In this document: positions 16,768 through 24,948 of the stretch, in pieces
How the letters are laid out: each line of letters starts with the position of its first letter
Position numbering within the stretch: the first letter of the stretch is position 1
Assembly: GCF_002435945.1 (NCBI RefSeq)
Contig: NZ_DIXC01000042.1
Location: 1 to 64,000, forward strand
From: Mesotoga sp. UBA6090
Lineage (GTDB): Bacteria; Thermotogota; Thermotogae; Petrotogales; Kosmotogaceae
Reading direction: 5' to 3'
Length of the DNA stretch: 64,000 bases
Notes under the pieces: generated by a model
What the model was told of the DNA's origin: nothing
Database searches by the model: none
The model's input: only the letters and a program-made list of their open reading frames with translations
Position numbers and translations under genes: made by a program

Positions 16768-17297
16768 AGGCGAAAAGGTATATCTTTCCGCTGGCAATGG
16801 CAGCGGTCGTTTCTGCTGTATTTGCCGTCGACAATCAGGTTGGGCGCAACGCGTTGAGCATTACTGGATCGAGTTTTCTAGAAATGTTGTCCGTTATTCC
16901 TCCGATATTTATTCTATTGGGCCTTCTCGATGTCTGGATTCCGAGAGAGAAGATTATCAGACATCTGGGAGAGGAATCAGGCATTAAGGGAATAGTACTT
17001 TCCTTTCTTCTTGGAGCGGCTGCGGCGGGGCCTTTATATGGAGCCTTTCCAATAGCAGCAGTCTTCATGAAGAAAGGAGTGAAGTTTTCGAACGTGCTGA
17101 TCTTCATTGGAGCATGGTCAACAACTAAGATTCCGATGTTTATGTTCGAGATGGGATCGCTGGGAGCAGGGTTCGCTCTGCTCAGACTGGCGATAAACAT
17201 TCCGGGGACACTACTGATGGCGATGATACTCGAGAAAATAACCGGCAAGGAAAGTATTGAGGCGATTTATGCACAGGCTAGCAGCATGAGTGAATAG
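16764..17297 (+). CDS. ArsP/DUF318-type permease, C-terminal half protein
   Basis: 177 residues with four to five spans. SFLEMLSVIPPIFILLGLLD and GAAAAGPLYGAFPIAAVFM match the second half of the same permease family. ATGA overlap with the first half shows coupling. The reading frame is clean with its own start, so this is a true two-gene form, not a frameshifted single gene. Confidence 0.65.
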   Translation: MKAKRYIFPLAMAAVVSAVFAVDNQVGRNALSITGSSFLEMLSVIPPIFILLGLLDVWIPREKIIRHLGEESGIKGIVLSFLLGAAAAGPLYGAFPIAAVFMKKGVKFSNVLIFIGAWSTTKIPMFMFEMGSLGAGFALLRLAINIPGTLLMAMILEKITGKESIEAIYAQASSMSE

Positions 17298-17311
17298 GAG
17301 GCATTCTTGAG

Positions 17312-18427
17312 ATGGAGAAAGATTCAAAGAAAGAAGTGACGAGATTTGGATTGTTAGCAGCTGGTTTTCTGGTTTTCTATTTTCTTCCTTTTGGAAGTCA
17401 ATATGTACAAGATGCAATAATCAGCGGTTTTACAATGCTTGGTTCATATGCAAGAGAACACGTACTTCTCTGTCTAGTGCCTGCCTTTTTCATAGCAGGC
17501 ACAATCACTGTATTCATACGAAAAGACGCAATACTCAAGCTGCTCGGCCCAGATGCCCGAAAGATTATCTCTTATCCGATTGCCTCTGTCTCTGGCGGAA
17601 TTCTAGCCGTTTGCTCGTGTACGATTCTCCCTCTTTTCGGTGGTATCTACAAACGAGGCGCCGGTCTTGGACCGGCAGTTGCCTTTCTCTTTAGCGGTCC
17701 GGCAATAAACGTTGCCGCGATCTTTCTTACTGGAAGCGCGATTGGATGGGAAATAGCACTTGTGAGAATCGTTGGGGCCTTGACTTCGGCAATCTTGATT
17801 GGCTTAATGATGCAGAGCATCTTTAGAGAAAAGGGATCAGGAGGTTTTGCGACTCAGGAATCGGATGATCAGGTTTCTTGGCCCGAGGCGATTGGTTTTC
17901 TGGGTCTCCAGATGACTTTCTTAATTGTTGGCGGGCTGGCTATCAACCCGATTGTTAAGTCATCAATACTGATTATCTCCGCTATTGCAGTTTTTGTGAT
18001 GGCTATACGTTTCAAGGGAGAACTGAGAAATCAGTGGATAGGTGAAACATGGGATTTTGCAAAGAAGATCCTGCCGTATCTTTTCTTTGGGGTCTTTGCC
18101 GCTGGAATAATATCCAGCGCGCTTCCGCAAAGTTTCGTGGAATCGCTTCTTGGAGGTAACAGGCTCGGCTCAACTCTCTTCGCATCCGTCTTTGGAGCTT
18201 TCATGTATTTTGCGACTCTGACCGAAGTGCCTATCGTCCAGTCGCTCATGTCTCTGGGAATGGGCAAAGGTCCTGCCCTGGCGCTCTTCATGGCTGGTAA
18301 CTCACTTAGTTTGCCTAGCATGATAGTTATCACAAGACTTCTCGGAAAGAAGAGAGCATTCACTTACTTTGGACTGGTAGTGGTATTCTCCACACTGTGG
18401 GGATTCATATATGGAAATCTATTTTAG
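17312..18427 (+). CDS. ArsP/DUF318 family permease, full length
   Basis: 371 residues, eight or more spans in two homologous halves. First half: GGILAVCSCTILPLFGGI with Cys101 and Cys103, then FLFSGPAINVAAI. Second half: GAFMYFATLTEVPIVQSL and MAGNSLSLPSMIVI. This is the cysteine-containing permease form, related to ArsP (trivalent organoarsenical efflux in Campylobacter) and to SO_0444-type metal exporters. Start ATG has AGGAGG upstream. The glutaredoxin-like gene follows 18 bases later. Confidence 0.8.
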   Translation: MEKDSKKEVTRFGLLAAGFLVFYFLPFGSQYVQDAIISGFTMLGSYAREHVLLCLVPAFFIAGTITVFIRKDAILKLLGPDARKIISYPIASVSGGILAVCSCTILPLFGGIYKRGAGLGPAVAFLFSGPAINVAAIFLTGSAIGWEIALVRIVGALTSAILIGLMMQSIFREKGSGGFATQESDDQVSWPEAIGFLGLQMTFLIVGGLAINPIVKSSILIISAIAVFVMAIRFKGELRNQWIGETWDFAKKILPYLFFGVFAAGIISSALPQSFVESLLGGNRLGSTLFASVFGAFMYFATLTEVPIVQSLMSLGMGKGPALALFMAGNSLSLPSMIVITRLLGKKRAFTYFGLVVVFSTLWGFIYGNLF

Positions 18428-18445
18428 GATTAAGGAGGTTGCACA

Positions 18446-18679
18446 ATGAAGATCGAAATCTTTGGTTCAGGCTGTCCGAGGTGCAAGCAGACAGAAAAGA
18501 TTATGAAGATGGCCGTTGAAGAGATGGGTTCAGATGCGATAGTGGAGAAGGTAACAGACATGATGGTGATTATGGAGAAGGGAATAGTATCGACTCCCGC
18601 TGTCGCAGTGGACGGGAAGATCGTTCTATCAGGGAAGATACCCTCACTAGATGAGGCGAAGAGACTTATCAAGGGTTGA
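18446..18679 (+). CDS. Thioredoxin/glutaredoxin-like small protein (TM0996/MTH895 type)
   Basis: 77 residues. MKIEIFGSGCPRCKQTEK has the CxxC redox pair (Cys10, Cys13). GIVSTPAVAVDGKIVLSG supplies the cis-proline and following strand. Such small proteins often sit beside DUF318 permeases and probably reduce a substrate or the permease cysteines. ATG with AAGGAGG nine bases upstream. Followed by a terminator that ends the arsR2 operon. Confidence 0.85.
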   Translation: MKIEIFGSGCPRCKQTEKIMKMAVEEMGSDAIVEKVTDMMVIMEKGIVSTPAVAVDGKIVLSGKIPSLDEAKRLIKG

Positions 18680-18707
18680 ATGAAGAGATGTTTAGATGAT
18701 AGATTAG

Positions 18708-18732
18708 TGGAGGGGGTGGCCCCTCCATTTTT
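18708..18732 (+). terminator. Terminator of the arsR2-permease operon
   Basis: Stem TGGAGGG/CCCTCCA with a six-base GC-rich loop, then TTTTTC. It sits between the glutaredoxin-like and reductase genes. Confidence 0.75.
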
Positions 18733-18756
18733 CAACCATGTGGCTGGAGGTCAAGA

Positions 18757-19332
18757 ATGAAAGTGGTAGCCTTTAATGGAAGTCCGCGCATTGATGGAAA
18801 CACCTCTAAGATGATTGAAGAAGTCTTCGCCGTTCTAAATGATGAAGGAATAGATACCGAGATAGTCCAAATTGGCGGTAGTCGTGTAATGGGATGCACT
18901 GCCTGCAATGTTTGCTTCGAGACGAAGAACAAGAGATGCGCAATTGATGATGATTATGTGAACGGTTGCATAGAAAAGATGCTTGATGCAGACGGAATTA
19001 TCTTTGGGACGCCAACGTATTTTGCAGATCTCTCGCCCGAGGTGAAGGCTCTGATTGACAGAGCTGGAATGGTGGCGCTTGCCAACAACGCTATGTTCAA
19101 GAGAAAAGTGGGTGCGGCCGTAGTAGCGGTTCGAAGAGGAGGATCGATTCACGCATTCGATTCTGTCAATCACTTTTTCCTTATCTCTCAGATGATAATT
19201 CCCGGTTCATCATACTGGAATCTCTCGATAGCCTGGCGAAAAGGGGATTTCGAGAAGGATAAAGAGGGAATTCGAACGATGAGGGTTCTCGGCGAAAACA
19301 TGGCCTGGTTGCTAGGAAAGATCCATGAGTAG
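18757..19332 (+). CDS. Flavodoxin-like NAD(P)H-dependent reductase / iron-sulfur flavoprotein
   Basis: 191 residues. FNGSPRIDGNTSKMIEE is the FMN phosphate loop and FGTPTYFADLSPEVKALIDR binds the flavin ring. MGCTACNVCFETKNKRCAIDDD has a compact cysteine cluster as in iron-sulfur flavoproteins and related NADPH-dependent FMN reductases. It could supply electrons for arsenical or nitro-group reduction, as ArsH does, but it is not ArsH itself. GGAGGT precedes the ATG. The terminator upstream means it may have a separate promoter or be expressed by readthrough. Confidence 0.82.
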   Translation: MKVVAFNGSPRIDGNTSKMIEEVFAVLNDEGIDTEIVQIGGSRVMGCTACNVCFETKNKRCAIDDDYVNGCIEKMLDADGIIFGTPTYFADLSPEVKALIDRAGMVALANNAMFKRKVGAAVVAVRRGGSIHAFDSVNHFFLISQMIIPGSSYWNLSIAWRKGDFEKDKEGIRTMRVLGENMAWLLGKIHE

Positions 19333-19665
19333 TCTGTTGTCTTGAGAACCTTTGTCAGAATTTCTACCGAACTGGAATAGGTGGCAGGCTCTCTCTGAAA
19401 GAGCATACGGCTGACAAGGCTCTAAATAGAAAACAGCTACACTATCTGCTTCTTTATGAGAAGCTGGTTTCACTGAGTATTTCATGACACTTCATATTAC
19501 ACTTCTAAACGAAACTCGATTTCCCCCTATGACCTATGGTTGTTTCGTTTCTTGCAGACAAGATTTCAGCATTCGAGTCCTATTTCCGACTCTTTGAAAA
19601 GGGCGTTTCGAGAGCGAAAAGTGGTATCTTGTTTGTATGTTTGTTGTTGTGTTGGAGGTGTGAAA
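19333..19665. other. Intergenic spacer; no gene seen
   Basis: About 330 bases between the flavodoxin-like reductase and a membrane protein gene. Frames extended upstream from the membrane protein are T-rich and have no ribosome site. Nothing else is recognised. Confidence 0.4.
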
Positions 19666-20085
19666 GTGAACGCGTGGATAGAAACTCTTGGATCGATAAG
19701 CTTCATTCTTCTTTTCATAAACACATCCCTTTTTCTGACAAGATGGTTCTACCGCAAATTCAACAAGAGGCTTGAGCGGTTTCCCTGGGAGGGTTTCAAG
19801 AAACTTATGGTAATACTGGCAACTGTTCATCCCTGGACTGGAGCAATTCTTCTCTTAACAGCCTTGTATCACGGTTATCTTGCGACGGGGGGTTTCGTAC
19901 TTTACAGTGGCAGTCTTGTGTTCATCGGGGTATTTGCGCAGTTCATAGTCTATTTGCTGGGAAAGTATGTTGCGTCTATGAAGAAGAAATGGAGACCCAT
20001 ACACAAAGGTCTGATGATAGTCACATGGGCGCTGTTTCTTTTCCACATTCTAGCGCCATATTCTATTTGGATTCCAATCCTTTAG
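19666..20085 (+). CDS. Four-helix membrane protein with conserved His
   Basis: 139 residues, four membrane spans. Histidines in or near the membrane (TVHPWTGAI, ALYHGYLA, RPIHKGLM, LFHILAP) are spaced as in b-type cytochromes of the cytochrome b561/ferric reductase kind, so it may bind heme; that is inference. GTG 19666 is chosen because GGAGGT lies six bases upstream; longer frames have no signal. Convergent with the alpha/beta hydrolase gene. Confidence 0.6.
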   Translation: MNAWIETLGSISFILLFINTSLFLTRWFYRKFNKRLERFPWEGFKKLMVILATVHPWTGAILLLTALYHGYLATGGFVLYSGSLVFIGVFAQFIVYLLGKYVASMKKKWRPIHKGLMIVTWALFLFHILAPYSIWIPIL

Positions 20086-20144
20086 TTTATTGTCGCTAGC
20101 GATCTCAGAAAAGGCATTACAATCCCGAGAAACTCCCCAGGGCT

Positions 20145-21041
20145 TTACTCGTGTGGCAGGTGACCGGTATTTTGAATGATGGACAACTGAGCTAATGGGA
20201 GCTCTTTCGCAAGCCTTACTGAGTCCTCAACGGGAACTATTTTGTCGTTATCTCCGGTGATAACTAACGATGGTACAGATATCATAGGGATTTTTGAATA
20301 GTCATAAGCTTTTCTTGCAAGCGTCAGTTCCCATAAAGCCCTGTCCCAGTTTTCCGTCTTCAATGGTTTTTCGTATCCTTCAAGAATATCCGGGGTGAGC
20401 TTGTCGGTATCGTACCAAGCCAGATCGAGCAGATCTCGTGAGTTTCTCAGGAAAGCTCTGGACAAGAGCGGGCCAAGATATCTGCCTTGCGGGGTGCTTG
20501 TCAAGAGTCTGAATAAAAAATTATCTGCGTCGGCATTGTATATCGCAGCATCTACAAGTACCAGTCCAAGAACCTTTTCTGGGTACTTCAGCGCTGTTTC
20601 CAGCGCAGCGAGTCCACCGGCCGAGTTCCCAATTAGGATAGCCTTCTCAAATCCAAAATACTGCATTAGTAATGCCGTAAGTTCCACCTGGCCCTCTAGA
20701 GAATAAGGATTGAAAGCCTTCAGTTCTTCTCCAATAGGTCTGGAAGTGAGACCAAACCCCGGTCTATCAAATGCGACAACGGTGAACTCTTCAGATAGAG
20801 GTTCTATAACCTCACGCCAGGAAAATGCGCTTGCGCCGAATCCATGAAGTAAAATTATCAAAGGAGCACCCTCGCCGAAAATCTTATAATGTATCTCAAT
20901 GTTGTTGATTTCTGCAAACATGCTATCACTGTCGGCCAAAATTCTAGGATTTACGGTGTCCTCAAGGTCATTGACCGGTATCAGGAAAGGCGCGATAAGC
21001 AGCATCGCGAGAAGTGAGACCACTATTAGGAGGACCTTCAT
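20145..21041 (-). CDS. Alpha/beta hydrolase, membrane anchored
   Basis: 298 residues with an N-terminal hydrophobic segment (3-22) that is a signal anchor. LLHGFGASAFSW is the oxyanion loop, ILIGNSAGG holds the nucleophile Ser140, TGDNDKIVPVED the acid, and NTGHLPHE the catalytic His at the extreme C-terminus. A lipase/esterase or haloperoxidase-like hydrolase with unknown substrate. Its start overlaps the stop of the PAS-GGDEF gene by four bases, so both are made from one message. Confidence 0.85.
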   Translation of the reverse strand: MKVLLIVVSLLAMLLIAPFLIPVNDLEDTVNPRILADSDSMFAEINNIEIHYKIFGEGAPLIILLHGFGASAFSWREVIEPLSEEFTVVAFDRPGFGLTSRPIGEELKAFNPYSLEGQVELTALLMQYFGFEKAILIGNSAGGLAALETALKYPEKVLGLVLVDAAIYNADADNFLFRLLTSTPQGRYLGPLLSRAFLRNSRDLLDLAWYDTDKLTPDILEGYEKPLKTENWDRALWELTLARKAYDYSKIPMISVPSLVITGDNDKIVPVEDSVRLAKELPLAQLSIIQNTGHLPHE

Positions 21042-21829
21042 TTTCCGGGCACTCGATTCTGAATAGATGCGAAGGCCTTGTTAACAAGCTGCTCGGGATC
21101 AACCCCGTCCCTTGGAAGCAAGACGAATCCCGAATTGAGTTCCAGAGAAGGTTCTCCGCTGACTGCTTTCCAGTTTTCGAACGAGTCAAGTGCCTTTCGG
21201 AGTATAGTGCTTGCACTCCTTTGATCTTTGAGATCTTCTGCAAGCAAGAGGAATTCGCGTCGAGAGAATCTGCAAAGTGTGTCGCTCTTTCTGATCCCCT
21301 TTATTAGTTCATCCGTCATGTTTATTATGGTTGATTCCTCTATACTTGAAGTGCCGTCACTGCTGCAAAGCTCAAGGGCGGCCACCATTGATGACAGATT
21401 GTTTCTCCTGTTCCTAAATAGCGCCATGTTCAGTCTATCTCTGAAAAGCACGTAGTTTGGAAGACCGGTTTCGCCGTCGAAGTGAGCGAGTTGTGCGATA
21501 GTCTGTTCTGCCAGTTTGAGGTCGGAGATGTCCTCAGCCACAAAAAGAAAATATCTCTTTTCTGCAGCCATCAATCTCTTGATGTAGAATCTCAGCCACC
21601 TTCCGCTCCGCTTCATGTGACGATACATCATAGAATCCTCACTTGAATGTTTAAAGTCTTTTATCTTCTTTGCGATTTCTTCTCCACTGTGTTCTATCAA
21701 TACTGAGCCGCTATCATTTGAAAACACTACCTGTGAGTTTTCATCGAAAATCGCTATCGCATCTTCAATGTTCATAACAACCTGCACCACAAGATCAGAG
21801 AAGTTTTCGGGAAGGTTTTCAGATAACAT
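21038..21829 (-). CDS. PAS domain plus degenerate GGDEF domain protein
   Basis: 263 residues. An N-terminal PAS-like domain (about 15-110: AIAIFDENSQVVFSND, ending VAEDISDLKLAEQT) leads into a diguanylate-cyclase fold with the FDGETGLPNYVLFRDRL entry motif. The catalytic GGDEF is replaced by SRREF (CRFSRREFLLL), so cyclic-di-GMP synthesis is not expected. It may bind c-di-GMP or GTP, or act as a sensor. ATG 21829 preferred over GTG 21835 because AAGGTGG sits seven bases before it. Coupled to the alpha/beta hydrolase. Confidence 0.75.
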   Translation of the reverse strand: MLSENLPENFSDLVVQVVMNIEDAIAIFDENSQVVFSNDSGSVLIEHSGEEIAKKIKDFKHSSEDSMMYRHMKRSGRWLRFYIKRLMAAEKRYFLFVAEDISDLKLAEQTIAQLAHFDGETGLPNYVLFRDRLNMALFRNRRNNLSSMVAALELCSSDGTSSIEESTIINMTDELIKGIRKSDTLCRFSRREFLLLAEDLKDQRSASTILRKALDSFENWKAVSGEPSLELNSGFVLLPRDGVDPEQLVNKAFASIQNRVPGK

Positions 21830-21990
21830 TCTCACACCACCTTTGTGCTACCAACGTCTATATTCTAACCTTTGACATACAAAATCAGACACTTGTTTTT
21901 GGAGGGCCTGTAGTATATTGGTTGGGAGCCAAGACCGAAAGTCATATTTGTGAGACCAAACGATAGAAGTTGACGAAGGAGGAGTGGACG

Positions 21991-22824
21991 ATGAAGAGAA
22001 AGTGGGGTTTGATTGCAGTTTACGCATTTTTATTTGCACTCTTTCTTCTGCAAGAATGTGACCGTTCAAAGATTGTGACTGCGGTCACCTCGGTAATCGA
22101 CGGTGATTCCCTGACAGTAAGGGCTCTCGATGGTACCGTAAGACTTATTGGAATAGATGCGCCCGAGATCAGGCCGGGGAGTAAACCTGAGGGACAGTTC
22201 GCAGAAGAAGCGAGAGGGTTTTTGGAGCAGATGACGCTTGACAGCGGAAAGGTTACTCTTGAGCTCCACGGAAAGGACACTTATGGTAGGCATCTTGCCT
22301 ACGTCTTCGATTCCAACGGCACATTTGTAAACGGGGAAATTGTGAGGCAAGGTCTGGCGAGACCCTTAACTTACGAGGAAACATCTCAATACTCATCGGA
22401 GATAAGAGATGCCTATAGAGATGCTTTCAGTAATAGGAGAGGAATCTTCTCATTGTACGACAATTCTCAAGTCTATGAAGCCTCATTTGTAAGGAGAAAC
22501 CTGAATTCATACAAGTCAGGAGGCTTCATGGGAAAGATAATTTGGATAGAATTCATCGTTACAGACATAAATGGGTTCAGTATCATCGGCAATGATGTCG
22601 TTGCAAGAGTCAGGTCTGAAGAGGCAGCGCTCTTCGTTCAGGGTTCTATTGATTTTCAGAGATTCTACAGAAAAAGAATTAGAGTCTATGGAGAAGTCTG
22701 GCAAGACACTTCCGGTAAAGTCTTGATCCTCTTGAGAGACCCGGGAATAGAGATAACTGGCGCATTCCAGTTTGCAAATGTCTTTCCCCTTGCTGTTTTC
22801 AGAGCCGCCTTGAAGTCTTTTTGA
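21991..22824 (+). CDS. Thermonuclease-family nuclease with extra OB-like domain
   Basis: 277 residues with a signal anchor (5-20). The staphylococcal nuclease-like domain (about 25-155) shows TSVIDGDSLTVRALDG, VRLIGIDAPEI (Asp and Arg), the catalytic E-x-HGKDTYGRHLAYVF and the GLARPLTY end. A C-terminal domain (about 170-275) is beta-rich, perhaps another OB fold (VYGEVWQDTSGKVLILLRDP). Presumably secreted or periplasmic and degrades DNA or RNA. ATG 21991 follows AAGGAGGAG; the earlier GTG is rejected. Confidence 0.85.
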   Translation: MKRKWGLIAVYAFLFALFLLQECDRSKIVTAVTSVIDGDSLTVRALDGTVRLIGIDAPEIRPGSKPEGQFAEEARGFLEQMTLDSGKVTLELHGKDTYGRHLAYVFDSNGTFVNGEIVRQGLARPLTYEETSQYSSEIRDAYRDAFSNRRGIFSLYDNSQVYEASFVRRNLNSYKSGGFMGKIIWIEFIVTDINGFSIIGNDVVARVRSEEAALFVQGSIDFQRFYRKRIRVYGEVWQDTSGKVLILLRDPGIEITGAFQFANVFPLAVFRAALKSF

Positions 22825-22856
22825 TCTGAGAAAAGAGATCTTCTTCAGCTGCCGAA

Positions 22857-22918
22857 TTGACAGCGCAGGCTGAACATGAGAAAATAAGTTGCAAGTGAGT
22901 TGCGCAAATGATATGCAA
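22857..22918 (+). promoter_or_regulatory. Promoter and candidate operator of the fur-znu operon
   Basis: TTGACA (22,857-22,862) with a weak AAAATA at about the right distance. Next come repeated TTGCAA-type words: TTGCAA, the palindrome TTGCGCAA (22,900-22,907) and ATGCAA. The cluster lies between promoter and start, where a zinc- or iron-responsive repressor would bind. Confidence 0.4.
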
Positions 22919-22932
22919 GCAGGAGGTGCTTT

Positions 22933-23337
22933 TTGAGAAAATTGACATCGCTTAGACGAGAAATCCTTGAGATAATTAACAATTCTGATGCGCCGCTTAA
23001 TGCAGATTCAATCCACGAAATGCTCAAAGGAAGCCCGAATCTCTCAAGCGTGTACAGAAGCCTTGCCTTTCTGGAAGAAGAGGGATTAATACGTTCCGTA
23101 TCTTTTGAGTGTGAGACCAGGTTCTATTTCAGTCGTCAGAAGGAGCCGGTTCATTTTCTGCACTGCAAGAAATGTCATAAAACGGAACCATTTTATGAGT
23201 GCATTGCCGACTCACATGCAGAATCAGTTGCTGAAGATCGGGACTTTACGATTACGGACCACGTTTTCTATTTCATCGGAATCTGTGGAGAATGCAAAAG
23301 AAAAATATTCTCCGATATCGAGGAGGGAAAAATGTGA
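22933..23337 (+). CDS. Fur-family regulator (probably Zur-like)
   Basis: 134 residues. N-terminal winged helix (TSLRREILEIINNSDAPLNA and LSSVYRSLAFLEEEGLI). The dimer domain has HFLHCKKCHKTEPF with a CxxC and GICGECKRK with a second CxxC, the structural zinc site. Lying first in an operon with a zinc-type ABC importer suggests control by zinc. The TTG start has GGAGGTG seven bases upstream. Ends with a GTGA overlap into the binding-protein gene. Confidence 0.88.
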   Translation: MRKLTSLRREILEIINNSDAPLNADSIHEMLKGSPNLSSVYRSLAFLEEEGLIRSVSFECETRFYFSRQKEPVHFLHCKKCHKTEPFYECIADSHAESVAEDRDFTITDHVFYFIGICGECKRKIFSDIEEGKM

Positions 23338-24218
23338 GAATTAGACCGATGATGAGTTCAATTCTGCTGATTTTTCTATTTGCAGCTACTGCATTGCCGC
23401 TAAAAATCGTTGCAACAATAAACCCTTACTATTTGATTCTCAAAGAAATCGCCGGTCAGGAGGCGCAGGTAGATCTTCTTATTGGACCAGGTCAGAATCC
23501 TCACATATTCTCCCCAAAGATCTCAGACATAAGAAAGCTCAACGATGCAGATTTGGTGATTGCGAATGGTCTGGATCTGGAAGTTTTCCTGGAACCTTAT
23601 CTTGATGATTTGACTTCACGGGGAAAGACTGTTATATATATCGGGAGTCTTTTGCCGGATGAGCTTCTTGTGAATGAAGAGGAGAATGGTGATGACGATG
23701 AATCCGGACACCATGATAATCCTCACATATGGCTCGATCCGATTATTCTGTCGGATTATGTGGTTCCAATTCTAGTTAGAACATTGTCTACTCTTGATCC
23801 TGGCAATTCCGAATTCTTCTCTTCTAGTGCGGCGAGTTTGATCAAGAATCTTCAAGAGTTCAACGACAAAACAGCCTCATATTTGGAGAGATTTGAAGGA
23901 AAAACTGTAATTGTAGCTCATCCCAGCTTCTCATACTTTTTCAGAAGATATGGAATACAGCTTGAGCCTGTTCTGGAGGGTGTTGGAGATGAGCCCACGA
24001 TTGGGGAAATAATGAAACTAGTTGATTTCGTAAGGAATCAGGATGTGATTGGGATGTTTGCGGAATACCAGCAATCGAAGAGAGCATTAGATATATTGAC
24101 GGATGAGACCTCTGTAAAATATGGAGAATTGGATAGTCTTGGCATCTCGATGGGCAGTATTATTGAGTTGCTTCAGTGGAATCTGATCGAAATGAAGAGG
24201 GTATTTGATGGAGAGTAG
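23334..24218 (+). CDS. znuA: Zinc/manganese ABC transporter binding protein (ZnuA-like)
   Basis: 294 residues from GTG 23334, with a signal peptide. Cluster A-1 (TroA/ZnuA) fold with metal histidines at GPGQNPHIFSP, DNPHIWLDP and IVAHPSFSYF. The His/Asp-rich loop EENGDDDESGHHDNPH between the first two is typical of zinc-binding members. Captures Zn(II) or Mn(II) outside the cell. Start codon overlaps the fur stop by four bases. Confidence 0.88.
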   Translation: MRIRPMMSSILLIFLFAATALPLKIVATINPYYLILKEIAGQEAQVDLLIGPGQNPHIFSPKISDIRKLNDADLVIANGLDLEVFLEPYLDDLTSRGKTVIYIGSLLPDELLVNEEENGDDDESGHHDNPHIWLDPIILSDYVVPILVRTLSTLDPGNSEFFSSSAASLIKNLQEFNDKTASYLERFEGKTVIVAHPSFSYFFRRYGIQLEPVLEGVGDEPTIGEIMKLVDFVRNQDVIGMFAEYQQSKRALDILTDETSVKYGELDSLGISMGSIIELLQWNLIEMKRVFDGE

Positions 24219-24948
24219 AATTCTCAGAGTAGAGAATCTTAGCTATAAGATTGGAAGTCACTGGATTCTCAGAGATGTTTCTTTCGATATGTCTCGTAGA
24301 GAATTTGTCGGGATAATTGGACCGAACGGGGCCGGAAAGACAACTCTAATCAAGGCTATTGTTGGCGATCTTAACGATTATTCGGGAAAGATATTTGTTT
24401 CGGGCAGAATAGGATACTTATCTCAGAATCCGGAAAGACAACGCGACTTTCCTATAAGGGTGAGAGAAGTGGCCGGCATGGGACTTTACGGGGAACGCGG
24501 AATTTTGAAAAGCTTTAGAAAAAGCGATTGGAGGAGAGTGGAGGAACTCCTTGAAACAGTGGGAATCCTGGATCTGAAAGATAGGAAGGCCGGTACGCTA
24601 TCCGGCGGTGAGTATCAACGATTAATGCTAGCAAGGGCATTGGCTTCCAATCCTGAATTGCTAATACTTGACGAGCCTGAAGCTGGTGTGGACGAGATGG
24701 GAAAAGCTTCTTTTTACAGGCTGCTGGATTTTCTAAAGAATGAGAAGAATATGGGAATATTGATGATAAGCCACGACATTGGAATGGTTTTCGAAGCATG
24801 TGATACTGTGATGTGTATCAACAAGACTCTTCATTGCCACACTGCGGCGGACAGAATCACGCCTGAAGAGGTGCAATTGGCATTCTCCGGTGATTTTGAT
24901 CTCTTCATAAGGTCCAGGGACCACTTCGAGAGGGAACATAACATATGA
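24208..24948 (+). CDS. znuC: Zinc/manganese ABC transporter ATPase (ZnuC-like)
   Basis: 246 residues. Walker A GPNGAGKTT (near 38), signature LSGGEYQR (near 133), Walker B LLILDEPEAGVD and H-loop ISHDIG. Nucleotide-binding subunit powering the znuA-znuB importer. The ATG 24208 lies inside the end of znuA, and the end overlaps znuB by four bases. Confidence 0.92.
   Translation: MESRILRVENLSYKIGSHWILRDVSFDMSRREFVGIIGPNGAGKTTLIKAIVGDLNDYSGKIFVSGRIGYLSQNPERQRDFPIRVREVAGMGLYGERGILKSFRKSDWRRVEELLETVGILDLKDRKAGTLSGGEYQRLMLARALASNPELLILDEPEAGVDEMGKASFYRLLDFLKNEKNMGILMISHDIGMVFEACDTVMCINKTLHCHTAADRITPEEVQLAFSGDFDLFIRSRDHFEREHNI

Noticed and set aside
16835..17248. 137-codon frame antisense to the C-terminal permease half
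   Set aside because: Shadow of a clearly coding strand; no start signal.
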